Positions 8,954-17,848 of a stretch of DNA of 64,000 nt are shown here, one piece after another. Source of the DNA: Sphingobacteriales bacterium. Lineage in GTDB: Bacteria > Bacteroidota > Bacteroidia > Chitinophagales > UBA2359. Position numbers and translations under genes: made by a program. The notes below the pieces were generated by a model. It was given only the letters and a program-made list of their open reading frames with translations. It was not told the DNA's origin and made no database searches. Where the stretch lies: contig CP064999.1 in NCBI GenBank assembly GCA_016700115.1, positions 930,001 through 994,000 on the forward strand, read 5' to 3'. Numbering within the stretch: position 1 is the stretch's first letter; every line of letters starts with the position of its first letter.

Positions 8954-10589
8954 ATGGAAACACAATTTGAGAGTGTAAATTTGTCTCACTTAGGCATAGT
9001 AGCAGGTATGTGCGATAAGCTTGGAGTTGTTGGGTTAACAGACAGATTAATTTGGGGAGATGAAGAGCGACAAAAAGTTAGTACTGGGATCTGCTTAAAA
9101 GCATTGATTTTAATAGGTTTAGGATTTTCTGAGAGGCGGCTGTACATGGTTTCCTCATTTTTTGAAGACAAACCTGTGGCGCACCTTTTAGGTGAGGGGG
9201 TAGAAGCCGGGATGCTGAACGATGATCGGTTGGGCAGAAGTTTAGATGCTATCTACGAGTTTGGGGTGAGTGAGTTTTTTATGGAATTTGGCAAACAGGC
9301 TGCACAGAAGATGGGTTTGGATAAATCACCTCGTTTTTATCATTTAGACAGCACCAGTTTTCATGTAGATGGCAACTACCCGTCATCAGGTTGTGAGGAC
9401 TGTTTAGAAGTTCGTCAAGGCTACAGTCGCGACCATCGCCCTGATCTGAAACAAGTAATGCTGAACTTGTTAGTTGAAAATACTTCGGGTATTCCCTTGA
9501 TGATGGAAGCATTGAGTGGGAATACAGATGATAAGACAAGTTTCAGAGCCTTTATCGAAAAATATGCGGCAAGTTTGAGCGCAGAGGGTATGGAGCCGCA
9601 GTGCTGGGTGGCAGACAGTGCGCTATATACCCAGACAACCCTTCAAAGCCTTGCCGGACAAAAATGGCTCACTCGTGTACAGGAAACGAACAAAGCGGCG
9701 AAAGCACTCATTTTAAACACCGAAACGGCAGAAATGGGATTCTTTGACCGGGGAGGAGTATTCGGGCTATCAGTACGTTTCTGTTCGCACCAACTATGCC
9801 GATGTTCCACAACGCTGGCTAATCGTCCGCTCGGAACAAGCGCACGAGCGGGAGAAGAAAACCTTTAACAAGCAATTTTTGAGTGGCAGTATAAAGGAAT
9901 ATAAGGCATTTGAGAAGTTATCGGGAACAGTATATAACTGTCAGGCAGATGCTCAAAAAGCAGCGAATAAATTTGTTGCGGACTTGAAGTATGGCTGCCT
10001 GTACGAAATGCAACTCTGCGGCGTAAAGGGCTTTAAACAAAAGGGGAAACCGTCTAAAGATGCAGTAAAGGAACTGGTAGGTTGGCGGATAAAGGGTGAT
10101 TATGTTTGCTGCCCGGCGGATTACCAACAGTCCGTCTCCAAATTGGGTAGGTTTATTCTGGCAAGCAACACTTTTGAAGAAGAATTTTCCGACACAGAAC
10201 TGCTTGCCGGCTATAAGGGGCAGGCAAAAGTTGAGCGCGGTTTTCGTTTTATGAAAGACAAGCAATTTATGGCATCCACCATGTTTGTCAAGAAGCCTGA
10301 ACGATTAGAGGTTATTTTGATGCTGATGGCTATGTGCCTGACCGTTTATAGTTGTTTGGAGAAAGAATTGAGAGAACAATTGCAAAAAAACAACCAAACA
10401 GTTCCCAATCAGTCACAAAAACCAACAGATAAACCCACGATGCGATGGATATTTGCTTTGTTTACAGGAATACATATACTGTACATATTAAACGAAAACA
10501 AAACTCTCATCATCAATGTTAAAGACCTACACAGGCGCATTTTAGGTCTCTTTTCTGAGGAAATTCAAAAATACTACAAATTGGAATAG
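8954..10589 (+). pseudogene. IS transposase (DUF4277 + DDE), single frameshift
   Basis: Frame one (8954-9868) gives the N-terminal DUF4277-like part: LSHLGIVAGMCDKLGVVGL, FEDKPVAHLLGEGVEAGMLN and DDRLGR. The first part of the catalytic domain follows (FYHLDSTSFHVDG, presumably the first DDE aspartate, then ALSGNTDD and WVADSALYT). The remainder (RTNYADVPQRWLIV, LLAGYKGQAKVERGFRFMKD, C-terminal helices) lies in the next frame, 9744-10589. One extra G in the GGGG run near 9749-9752 would explain the break: removing it reads ...FFDREEYSGYQY... continuously, giving about 544 residues, normal for the family. Whether this is a true mutation, a sequencing error or a frameshift used in expression cannot be settled here. 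Confidence 0.8.
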
Positions 10590-10606
10590 GGGGTGCGGAA
10601 GGTAGG
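10590..10606 (-). repeat. IS right terminal inverted repeat
   Basis: GGGGTGCGGAAGGTAGG is the exact reverse complement of the left end. It begins one base beyond the transposase stop codon (10587-10589). Confidence 0.85.
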
Positions 10607-10857
10607 ATAAAGGGCTGTTTGCAGATGATTTTAAAAGTGAGCAATACAAAAAAAGCGGATATCCTGCAAAAAGGGATTTTGCTGAATTTGCAAAAAGAAT
10701 AGGCGTTACCGAAGGCAGGTTTGAAAAACTAATAAGTCCATTTATAGAAAAGCAACTATTTGTAGAAACATTAATCAGCCGTTCTTTTTTAAATGATGCA
10801 AACAAGAGGGGATATTTGCTGATGTATAATACAAAAAGAAACTCTCTAATAGCGTAA
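10607..10857 (+). pseudogene. hipT: HipT 3' fragment separated by the IS
   Basis: After the duplicated ATAAAG, the frame continues KGLFADDFKSEQYKKSGYPA, DFAEFAKRIGV and ISPFIEKQLFVETLISRSFL to a TAA at 10855-10857. This is the helical C-terminus expected for a HipA-type kinase, which packs against the active-site lobe. The first six bases are the second copy of the target duplication, so unique hipT sequence begins at 10613. It has no start codon or promoter of its own and cannot be expressed as HipT without excision of the IS. Confidence 0.8.
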
Positions 10858-11159
10858 ATGAGTAACGAATTTTCGGAACGGACAGAAACACTGCTGCATA
10901 ACACAGGTTACTGTTGAACAACTATTATACAACCTCCAATATCTCAGGAATGTGATAAAAATGCTCTTAGCGATTGAGGTTCAACGCCCAATTTTGACAA
11001 ATCCGGATGCTCAACTAAGCATCTATAAACCGAACAAGGTTACCGGCACTGATGCTGTTGTCAAGACAGACTATTTGCATTTTCTATCACTGCTTAAAAT
11101 ATTAGAGTATTTTTGTTACCGGTTTTTTCACAGACGGCCGTTAAGGGCATTTTAAAAGA
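10858..11159. other. Spacer after the hip locus, no gene recognised
   Basis: A 67-codon frame exists at 10952-11155, but its composition and lack of any recognisable motif make it unlikely to be real. No terminator hairpin or RNA gene was recognised. Confidence 0.4.
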
Positions 11160-12050
11160 ATGGCAAGATTTCACCTTTTCCTTTTAGGATTTTTATTTTT
11201 TAGCTCCTGTAAAGTTTCTAAATACAACTACGCTTTTATTTCTGACAGAGGCGGCTATTTGGATTTATATGTTTCAACTTCGAGCAACCAACCTCTTAAT
11301 GTTACGAACGACAAATATGTTGATTACGGAGTTAAATGGAGTCCTGATGGTAATTTCATCCTTTTTGCAAAACAAGTAAACAAGCAATACGATCTTTATC
11401 TATACAATGTTAACTTAAAAACTACTGAGCAACTGACAAAAGACACCTTAGACCAATACGGACCCTCGTTTTCTCCGGATGGAAAGTCAATTTTGTTCGT
11501 ATCAAATATTGACCATAAGCAATACGAAATTTATTTGATGAACCTGACTTCAAAAAAGACAACTCGAATTACGTACAATGACAGATTAGATGGCTCCCCG
11601 AATTTTCATCCCGATGGCAATCGCATTTTCTATACTTCATTTATGGAAAGAGATACCGCTAATAAAATAACTAACAGTGAAATATTTGTTACCGATACTT
11701 TAGGGAGTTATTCTACAAGAATAACAAATAGAATTGGTAATGATGGCGCATTGGACATTTCACCTGACGGAAAAACAATTGTCTGTCATTACTTTATAAA
11801 TGGTAAAGCAGACATTTATACAATGAGTTTAGATGGTAGCGACATCACACAATTAACTTCAGACACTTTTGATAACAGATGGCCACGTTGGACTCCGGAC
11901 GGAAAATTTATTGCCTATACTCGTGTGTCAGAAAATTCAGACATTTGGTTGATGGACAAAAATGGAGCAAATCAAAAGCAATATATTACATCCTCAAAAC
12001 GAGACGAAATACTTGAATTTAAACCAAAGAAAATGAAAAACGCTTTATAA
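11160..12050 (+). CDS. TolB-like/PD40 beta-propeller lipoprotein
   Basis: The N-terminus is a lipoprotein signal: a hydrophobic stretch RFHLFLLGFLFF followed by SSC, giving Cys17 as the likely lipidated residue. The rest is made of about six WD40-like PD40 blades of the TolB type. Each carries a WSPDG/FSPDG/FHPDG/ISPDG/WTPDG signature and a Y(L/I)(Y/M)(N/S)(V/L) strand (for example PSFSPDGKSILFVS, WPRWTPDGKFIAYTR). At 296 residues it has only the propeller and lacks the N-terminal domain of TolB itself. It is inferred to sit in the periplasm or on the outer membrane and act as a binding scaffold. No operon partner is evident; a specific role cannot be assigned. Confidence 0.75.
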   Translation: MARFHLFLLGFLFFSSCKVSKYNYAFISDRGGYLDLYVSTSSNQPLNVTNDKYVDYGVKWSPDGNFILFAKQVNKQYDLYLYNVNLKTTEQLTKDTLDQYGPSFSPDGKSILFVSNIDHKQYEIYLMNLTSKKTTRITYNDRLDGSPNFHPDGNRIFYTSFMERDTANKITNSEIFVTDTLGSYSTRITNRIGNDGALDISPDGKTIVCHYFINGKADIYTMSLDGSDITQLTSDTFDNRWPRWTPDGKFIAYTRVSENSDIWLMDKNGANQKQYITSSKRDEILEFKPKKMKNAL

Positions 12051-12354
12051 CCGCGAATTGCAAAAGGCGGCTGTCGTGATTCTATTGACCGATTAGTGTT
12101 TAAACAAACCAGTATCTTCGATTAAAGTTTGGTGCTGAATTCCCCACCTTGGACAGCTGCTAACCGTTATCATGTGTAACACCTCTAAACATTCTTCAAG
12201 ATTTATCTCTGAAAACAATCGTGCGATGCTCTTTTTCAGGCGGGGAAAAGCTTATGTAATTTCTTTCCTAACTGCTATACTTATCGGATAGGTTTACCTG
12301 CTCTTAGTATGCGCTAAAGAGGCAATATATTGTTCACTCCGTTACATTGCGTAA
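12051..12354. other. Intergenic region, nothing recognised
   Basis: About 300 bp between the propeller lipoprotein and the Crp/Fnr gene, with short interrupted frames. No convincing promoter pair, hairpin or RNA gene is visible. Confidence 0.4.
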
Positions 12355-12945
12355 ATGATAGATTTTTCACAGTTAGCATTTTATGCACGGATATTTAAAG
12401 GGCTGCGGCTCGAAGATGTCAAAGATGTAGCAGGTTTGTTCAAATTTGTACAACTGCAACCCGGAGAATTATTTTTGGAAGAGGGCGCTGTAAGAAAGTC
12501 GGTCGGATATATTAGAAAAGGAATGATCAGGGCATATATCATCAACGAAAAAGGAGAAGACATTACCTTTCTCCTGTTAAACGAAAACCGGTTTGTCGCT
12601 TCGCATGATGTGATTTTGCTCAACCGCCCCTCGCGATACTTTTATGAAGCCATCGAACCCACCGAAATTCTGCAAATGGATTTTCACCTCATGCAAACCA
12701 TTATACAGCGAAACCCAAAACTTGAAGAGTCCCGCAAAGAGTTTCTTCACCAAATGCTTTGTGATTCATTAACCCATTTGGAAAGCTTTGTGCTGTATTC
12801 TCCTGAAGAGCGATATATCAAGTTTGTGGAATCTAACCCCGATATCATCAACCGCGTACCGGGTAAATACATTGCTCATGTTTTGGGCATCACCCCTGTT
12901 TCTTTGAGCCGAATCAGGAAAAGAATTGCAAAGCGAAAACGGTAA
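12355..12945 (+). CDS. Crp/Fnr-family transcriptional regulator
   Basis: At 196 residues it has the normal Crp/Fnr length. Residues ~15-120 form a cyclic-nucleotide-binding-like beta-barrel (LQPGELFLEEGAVRKSVGYI, GMIRAYIINEKGEDITFLLL). The C-terminus has a short winged-helix region with recognition helix HVLGITPVSLSRIRKRI. Cysteines for an Fnr iron-sulfur cluster are absent, so oxygen sensing of that type is unlikely. Proteins of this Bacteroidota subgroup often regulate a neighbouring gene. The next gene on the same strand, a membrane hydroxylase starting 74 bp downstream, is a candidate target or operon partner. The effector is unknown. Confidence 0.8.
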   Translation: MIDFSQLAFYARIFKGLRLEDVKDVAGLFKFVQLQPGELFLEEGAVRKSVGYIRKGMIRAYIINEKGEDITFLLLNENRFVASHDVILLNRPSRYFYEAIEPTEILQMDFHLMQTIIQRNPKLEESRKEFLHQMLCDSLTHLESFVLYSPEERYIKFVESNPDIINRVPGKYIAHVLGITPVSLSRIRKRIAKRKR

Positions 12946-13019
12946 TTATCTTTTGTTAATCGCTTAGACGGCTGACTTGCGATAATTTTGTGAGAAACAA
13001 AAATTCAAATCATTCAGCC

Positions 13020-13841
13020 ATGGAATTATTTTTCGCCTACCTCATCTCGGTCAGCTATTCACTATTGAAGTATTTTATTTTTGCCGGTATTCCGTTTTTA
13101 ATTGTTTATAAACTTTTTTCTACCCGATTTCACAAAGCTAAAATCCAACAACGCACAGCAAAGCGCAAAGATTTTCTCCGCGAAATCCTGTATTCAATAC
13201 AATCATCCCTCTTGTTTGTAATGGTAGTTTTAGCATTTACCGGCACCCCATTGGTAGAATTTACCAAAATTTATTTGTCCCCGTCAGATTATCCTATCTG
13301 GTGGATGCCTGTAAGTTTAATATTAATGCTTATTGTTCACGATACCTATTTTTATTGGATGCACCGGTTTATGCACCTGCCTGCTTTGTTTAAAACCGTA
13401 CATGCCGTACACCATAAATCGGTAGTGCCATCGCCCTGGGCGACAAAAGCATTTCATGCTTTAGAAGCCTTGTTAGAAATTATGATTGTTCCTATAATAC
13501 TGTTTTTATTGCCGGTGCATTTATTTGTACTATTGGCATTCAGTATCTGCGTGATGTTGATTAATGTATATGGACATCTTGGTTACGAGATAATGCCCAA
13601 ATGGTTCAGACATACCTGGGCTTTTGAAATACTGAATACCTCTGTACACCATAACCTGCACCATTCCAAATTTAAGGGCAACTATGGTTTGTACTTCAGG
13701 TTTTGGGATAGGGTGATGAAAACCGAAAACCCCAATTATGTCAATGAGTACGACAAGATTCAGGTAAAGCGGTTCGGGCAATTTGTTCAGGTAAATCAGA
13801 CCGAAATAACTACTAACGAGACAGAAGCAGTGCTGCAATAG
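13020..13841 (+). CDS. Sterol desaturase / fatty acid hydroxylase family membrane protein
   Basis: This is a di-iron membrane oxygenase with about four hydrophobic segments and the histidine clusters of the family: HDTYFYWMHRFMH (~107-119), HAVHH (~132) and HNLHH (~213). It would hydroxylate or desaturate a lipid, sterol-like or carotenoid substrate in the membrane; the substrate cannot be read from sequence. I chose the ATG at 13020 (MELFFAYLISVSYSLLKYF). An upstream in-frame GTG at 12990 overlaps a TAATTTTG box that resembles a -7 promoter element. Transcribed towards, and convergent with, the CrtI-like oxidoreductase gene, which leaves open a shared role in carotenoid or lipid modification. 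Confidence 0.78.
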   Translation: MELFFAYLISVSYSLLKYFIFAGIPFLIVYKLFSTRFHKAKIQQRTAKRKDFLREILYSIQSSLLFVMVVLAFTGTPLVEFTKIYLSPSDYPIWWMPVSLILMLIVHDTYFYWMHRFMHLPALFKTVHAVHHKSVVPSPWATKAFHALEALLEIMIVPIILFLLPVHLFVLLAFSICVMLINVYGHLGYEIMPKWFRHTWAFEILNTSVHHNLHHSKFKGNYGLYFRFWDRVMKTENPNYVNEYDKIQVKRFGQFVQVNQTEITTNETEAVLQ

Positions 13842-13954
13842 TAGAATTTTGGTGGGGGGGGTTTGTGTGGACAAAGGCAAGGGCGGGGAGATTTTGATAA
13901 TTCCTATTTTACCCGGCCTGGTTGCGACCTCGCAATCCACCAAAAAATAAAGCA

Positions 13955-15436
13955 TCAACCAAAAGTTGCACCGGCATATTCGGAAACAATTTTACTGCCC
14001 ATCAGACCTGCAACCGTACCAAGTCCCGGCCATGTATTATCGCCTACTAACCAGAAATCTCTTTCGCCGAAATGATGAGGTGTTGCTTTTAAGTTTGAAT
14101 TAAGAAGGGTTTGTTTATACCCTCCGACACTGCCATCCATTCTCTGCGTATATTTTTGGTAGGTCCTGGGAGTGCCGGTTTCAAAGACGATGAGCTCCTT
14201 GTCCAAATTGGGGTACACCTTTTGGGCAAAGGTCAATAACCTGTTGCCGATGTCTTTCTTTTTTTGATCGTATGAGTCTTTGGTTAGGTTTTGCCATTCC
14301 GAAATGCCGCAATGTGTCGAAATCATCACCGCCCGACAACCCTCCGGGGCTGAAAGGTTGTCCCCTTTTGACGAAACGGAAATAAACATATTGTTCCCGT
14401 TACCAAAAGGTTCTTCATAACTGTTCAAAATCTGATGGTGTGTTAGTGTTTGCCGTTCTACTGCCTCCTCCCTCACCCCTAAAAACAGGACGATGGCGCT
14501 GCCCCTATAGGACTCGTTTAATTGGATATACTTTTCCAATTTTACTTTTATGTGTTCAGGGGCTATTTGGCGGGTCAGATCTAAAGGCAACGAACTGATG
14601 ATTTTACGGGACAAAAATCCGGCTTTAGAAGTTTCGATTTTCCAAACACCGCTCTTTTTTTCAAAGCCGGTTACCTTGTGTCCGGTTTTAATGGTTCCTC
14701 CCTTTTCAAGATATTTTTCCGACAGGTACTGCCAAAACCTTTTCATACCGCCCTCCGGCCTCATCAGCCCAGCTCCCCTGATGGTTGTTCCCAATGCTGC
14801 ATTGATAAAAGGAGCCTTATCCAAACTGCTGTGAACCGTATCTTCGACCAACATGGCTAATAACCCGGTCAAAGCTGCATCTTTTTCAAGTTTAAATTTC
14901 TTTAAAACGTCTGACATTGAAACGTTTAAAAACCGGGACAGAAATAAATTTTTAACTCCGATGGCTCTAATCAAATTCCAAAGGTCGGATACCGATTGAA
15001 TTGGAAGTTTGAGGTTTCGACGGCTTGCCTGCCAAAACACATCGGTTACACGGTCCATCAACGTCCAGAAATCCTTGTGGTTATTTGTGCTGCCAATTTT
15101 GAGAAGTCTTTCGCGATTCCATTTTTCGCGGTCTCGATACAAAACGATTTGTCTGTCGGGCAGCCAGGCGAGGTAGTCGAGATATTCCCCTTTTGGCAGC
15201 GGCACATTGATTTCCTCAAAAAAATTTCCTCCTACGCCCCCATTAATAAAATCTACTAATGTGGTTGCACCTACATCAAACGAAAATCCTTGTTTGGTGA
15301 AAAAACCGGCACATCCTCCTAACTGACCGTGCGATTCTAAAACAATCGTTTTGAACCCCTTGCTTTGCAACCTTAAGGCTGTTGAAAAGCCCGAAATCCC
15401 CCCGCCAATAACCGCAATGTCAAAGGTTTCGAGCAT
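13955..15436 (-). CDS. CrtI-like FAD-dependent amine oxidase/desaturase family oxidoreductase
   Basis: The N-terminus has a Rossmann dinucleotide-binding motif, DIAVIGGGISGFSTALRLQS, then the acidic end of strand two (IVLES) and a GG.aggf segment. The C-terminus has the FAD-binding signature GDNTWPGLGTVAGLMGSKIV. The overall layout, about 493 residues, is that of phytoene desaturase/carotenoid isomerase/retinol saturase-type enzymes (CrtI, CrtISO, CrtN relatives). Its substrate is probably a polyene or isoprenoid. I placed the start at the ATG at 15436 (MLETFDIAV), because family members begin a few residues before the Rossmann strand; the frame stays open 26 codons further upstream. No other carotenoid gene is present, so a precise step is not assigned. 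Confidence 0.75.
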   Translation of the reverse strand: MLETFDIAVIGGGISGFSTALRLQSKGFKTIVLESHGQLGGCAGFFTKQGFSFDVGATTLVDFINGGVGGNFFEEINVPLPKGEYLDYLAWLPDRQIVLYRDREKWNRERLLKIGSTNNHKDFWTLMDRVTDVFWQASRRNLKLPIQSVSDLWNLIRAIGVKNLFLSRFLNVSMSDVLKKFKLEKDAALTGLLAMLVEDTVHSSLDKAPFINAALGTTIRGAGLMRPEGGMKRFWQYLSEKYLEKGGTIKTGHKVTGFEKKSGVWKIETSKAGFLSRKIISSLPLDLTRQIAPEHIKVKLEKYIQLNESYRGSAIVLFLGVREEAVERQTLTHHQILNSYEEPFGNGNNMFISVSSKGDNLSAPEGCRAVMISTHCGISEWQNLTKDSYDQKKKDIGNRLLTFAQKVYPNLDKELIVFETGTPRTYQKYTQRMDGSVGGYKQTLLNSNLKATPHHFGERDFWLVGDNTWPGLGTVAGLMGSKIVSEYAGATFG

Positions 15437-15523
15437 GTTAAAGGACTTGTTTACGGTAAGAAAGAAATCAGCAACAAGAGGTGAAGATAACCATTGCCCG
15501 CCAAAAAAAAACAAATCTTAGAG

Positions 15524-15877
15524 TCAATAACAAATCAGGCAAGAGGTAAACCCTTTCCTTCGAGCTTCTGAAACGGAGACGGAGTGTAGCCCTCCTTTAC
15601 AATTATTCAACCCCCTACAATCGGCGGTGCTGTGAAACTTGGTGGCATATTTCCCGCCACAAATCACCACCGTACCAGATTGACCGGCAACCGGCGATTC
15701 AAAGCTAAGATGGTTGTGTTCAAACAAACCGGCATCGGGTAACAAATTGGCAGCAGCAACACTATTTACAAAGGGAACGGGTTCTTTGCCCGATAGCATA
15801 AAAATGCCCGAACAGACCTGTAAACTTAGCAGCACAAATATAAAAAATACCCTCATCTGTGTTTTAAATAAAGACAA
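15524..15877 (-). CDS. Small exported protein with cysteine-rich C-terminal motif
   Basis: Residues 8-30 form a signal peptide (MRVFFIFVLLSLQVCSG...), and the better start may be Met8. The middle is short and unremarkable. The C-terminal ~45 residues carry a pattern of spaced cysteines: VVICGGKYATKFHSTADCRG followed by LNNCKGGLHSVSVSEA and GFTSCLICY. Similar YH...CRGL..C......A...G...C tails occur in many Bacteroidota exported proteins and resemble small Ada-type zinc-binding folds, which suggests metal binding. That is inference. It ends 87 bp upstream of the CrtI-like gene on the same strand. No specific function can be assigned. Confidence 0.6.
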   Translation of the reverse strand: MSLFKTQMRVFFIFVLLSLQVCSGIFMLSGKEPVPFVNSVAAANLLPDAGLFEHNHLSFESPVAGQSGTVVICGGKYATKFHSTADCRGLNNCKGGLHSVSVSEARRKGFTSCLICY

Positions 15878-15970
15878 ACTACGGTTGTTTTGTAGTTACT
15901 CCGTCCACAAAATTACAAAATCGGTTGATATATTTATTCCTTGAACGAAAAAAACCGGCAAAGATCCTCT

Positions 15971-17641
15971 TTACATACTTATTCTGTTGCCAACCCAAAC
16001 AAACCTGCGGTTTATGAACGAGGCATCGGTAAATGAAGCGTTGCCGGCAGGGTTGCCGCCCGTAACGTGAAAATCGGAAAATGCCGCATGTTGGTTAACC
16101 CAGATAAAACCGGTAAAATTGAGCGAAACGGGTACAAACACGCTGTTCATTTCATCGGTGATAAGTTGGGTCAGTGCATCATCGGTGCAATACGCTCCGC
16201 AAGTAATAGCGCCGTGTTTTTGAGCCATCGTTTTTGCAAGATGAAGCGATTCGTCGGTATTGCTGGTTTTTACCACTAACACAATGGGTCCAAACAGTTC
16301 CTGTTCATAAATTTCAGCATCCTTGGCCTCTACTTCCAAAATAGTAGGAGCACAAATACGGGCATGCTCAAAATCGGGATTTATCACTTTGGGGCTTTCT
16401 AAAACCACTACCCCTCCCAATTCTTTCACGCTGCGGGCACGGGCAAGTGTGTTTGCATTTTGAATAGCTCCCAAAGTACCTGCGCCCATTTTGGGGTTGA
16501 GAGCAAGTGCGGCTACCTCGTTTTTTAGGAGTTCAACGGCTGTTTCGTAAGGAACAACCTGTCCGTCTGCTTCCTTTATGCCGTTTTCGGGAATAAAAAT
16601 ATTTTGCGGAGCTGTACACATTTGTCCTGAATAGAGCGACACCGAAAAGGCCAGATTTCGCATCACCTGCCGAAGGTCGAGCACAGAATCAATAATCACC
16701 GAATTGACCCCTGCTTTTTCGGTAAAGACAGTTTTACCCTTGCTTTCCAACGATTCGAGATAAGCGCCAAAAGCACTGCTGCCGGTATAATCTATAATTT
16801 TTACCTCCGGATGCTCTGCAATTTCTTTGGTAATCAGATGGCTGTTCGTGTCGGGTGCCAACTGAACGGTATTGGCATCAAAACCATTTTCGACCAGCAC
16901 CTTCTGAATTTCGGCAATAAAAATGGCGATGGGCAGGATGGCTTTCGGGTGTGGTTTAACAATAGTAGCGTTTCCGGTAATCAGACTTGCATAAAGGCCG
17001 GGAACCGTGTTCCAGGTAGGAAAGGTGGAACATCCTATCACCAAAGCCACCCCTTTCGGAACGGGGGTAAAGGTTTTGTCCAAGGTAATAAAAGCCCCTC
17101 CTCCTGCGGGTTTTTCCCATCGAAGGGTGTTGGGAAACCTCGACAATTCCTGATAGCCGATGGCAATAGTTTCCAAAGCACGGTCGGCAGCATGAGGACC
17201 TGAGGCCTGAAACGACATGATAAACGATTGTCCTGTAGTATGTTGGGTGGCGTAAGCAATTTCAAAAAAACGGTTTTTGGTTCTTTCCAGCGATTCGATG
17301 AGTAAACCGGTGCGATCTTTAACCGAAGTTTTGCGCCAGACGGAATGTGCTGCTTTGGCATTGCCAATCAACACACCGGTCTCTGTGGTGGGATAGCTGA
17401 TGCCGAGAGAAGTTCCCCAATAAGGCGATTCTTCTTCTCCTGTTTGTTTGGTGCTGCCGGTTTGCAACAATCCGATAAAGGGCTTATTGAGCTGGCTTTC
17501 AAACGCTTGTTGTCCTTCGGCCGGTGCATCAGGGCCATAAGCCTTGGGATGTTCGGGAAAATGAGCATAAAATGTGCGGTGATGAACGGCATCTATTGCT
17601 TTTCGCAGGGCATCGTGATGTTTATCGAACAGTGCTGACAT
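15971..17641 (-). CDS. paaN: PaaN-type aldehyde dehydrogenase of phenylacetate degradation
   Basis: This 556-residue protein has the aldehyde dehydrogenase core: glutamate E308 (VFTEKAGVNS) and catalytic cysteine C342 (SGQMCTAPQNIF). The unusual N-terminus (LFDKHHDALRKAIDAVHHRT, FYAHFPEHPKAYG) and overall length match the PaaN group of phenylacetic acid degradation proteins. It lacks the MaoC-like hydratase domain of the long E. coli PaaZ. Its expected reaction is NADP-dependent oxidation of the semialdehyde formed after opening of the oxepin-CoA ring. It is a lone gene; the only other Paa-type gene seen is paaD at 56.5-57.0 kb. Confidence 0.8.
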   Translation of the reverse strand: MSALFDKHHDALRKAIDAVHHRTFYAHFPEHPKAYGPDAPAEGQQAFESQLNKPFIGLLQTGSTKQTGEEESPYWGTSLGISYPTTETGVLIGNAKAAHSVWRKTSVKDRTGLLIESLERTKNRFFEIAYATQHTTGQSFIMSFQASGPHAADRALETIAIGYQELSRFPNTLRWEKPAGGGAFITLDKTFTPVPKGVALVIGCSTFPTWNTVPGLYASLITGNATIVKPHPKAILPIAIFIAEIQKVLVENGFDANTVQLAPDTNSHLITKEIAEHPEVKIIDYTGSSAFGAYLESLESKGKTVFTEKAGVNSVIIDSVLDLRQVMRNLAFSVSLYSGQMCTAPQNIFIPENGIKEADGQVVPYETAVELLKNEVAALALNPKMGAGTLGAIQNANTLARARSVKELGGVVVLESPKVINPDFEHARICAPTILEVEAKDAEIYEQELFGPIVLVVKTSNTDESLHLAKTMAQKHGAITCGAYCTDDALTQLITDEMNSVFVPVSLNFTGFIWVNQHAAFSDFHVTGGNPAGNASFTDASFINRRFVWVGNRISM

Positions 17642-17848
17642 ATATGGATTGCTTTGTGTGATGGTCTGTAATATTAACGGGCATAAAGGTAGGCAAAAAA
17701 GATAAAATCGTTAGCCAACAAGCTAAGATACGTCAGTTAATAGTTATTGGTAGTACGTTGTTCGCCCTGTATTCTAAGTTTTAGCTTTTAAATGAATATG
17801 CCCATTCAAAAAAAAGCTATTTTTGTCATCAAAACCAAAATTTCCGTG

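Larger units (their letters stand above)
8879..10606 (+). mobile_element. IS1634-like insertion sequence (1,728 bp) inserted in hipT
   Basis: The element is bounded by perfect 17-bp terminal inverted repeats, CCTACCTTCCGCACCCC at 8879-8895 and its reverse complement at 10590-10606. It is flanked by the 6-bp direct repeat ATAAAG. It carries one transposase of the DUF4277/DDE type associated with the IS1634 group, split by a one-base frameshift. Size, single transposase and short target duplication fit that group. It lies in the same direction as hipT, and its ends are intact, suggesting a recent insertion. The IS name cannot be given without a database comparison. Confidence 0.85.

Noticed and set aside
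9744..10589. Second IS frame as a separate gene
   Set aside because: It starts mid-domain at a TTG and continues the transposase exactly; a one-base frameshift explains it better.
10952..11155. 67-codon frame after the hip locus
   Set aside because: No domain, weak start context and no conserved neighbour; likely chance.
12990..13019. GTG start for the membrane hydroxylase
   Set aside because: It would begin inside a likely promoter box (12983-12990) and add ten polar residues not seen before the first membrane helix.
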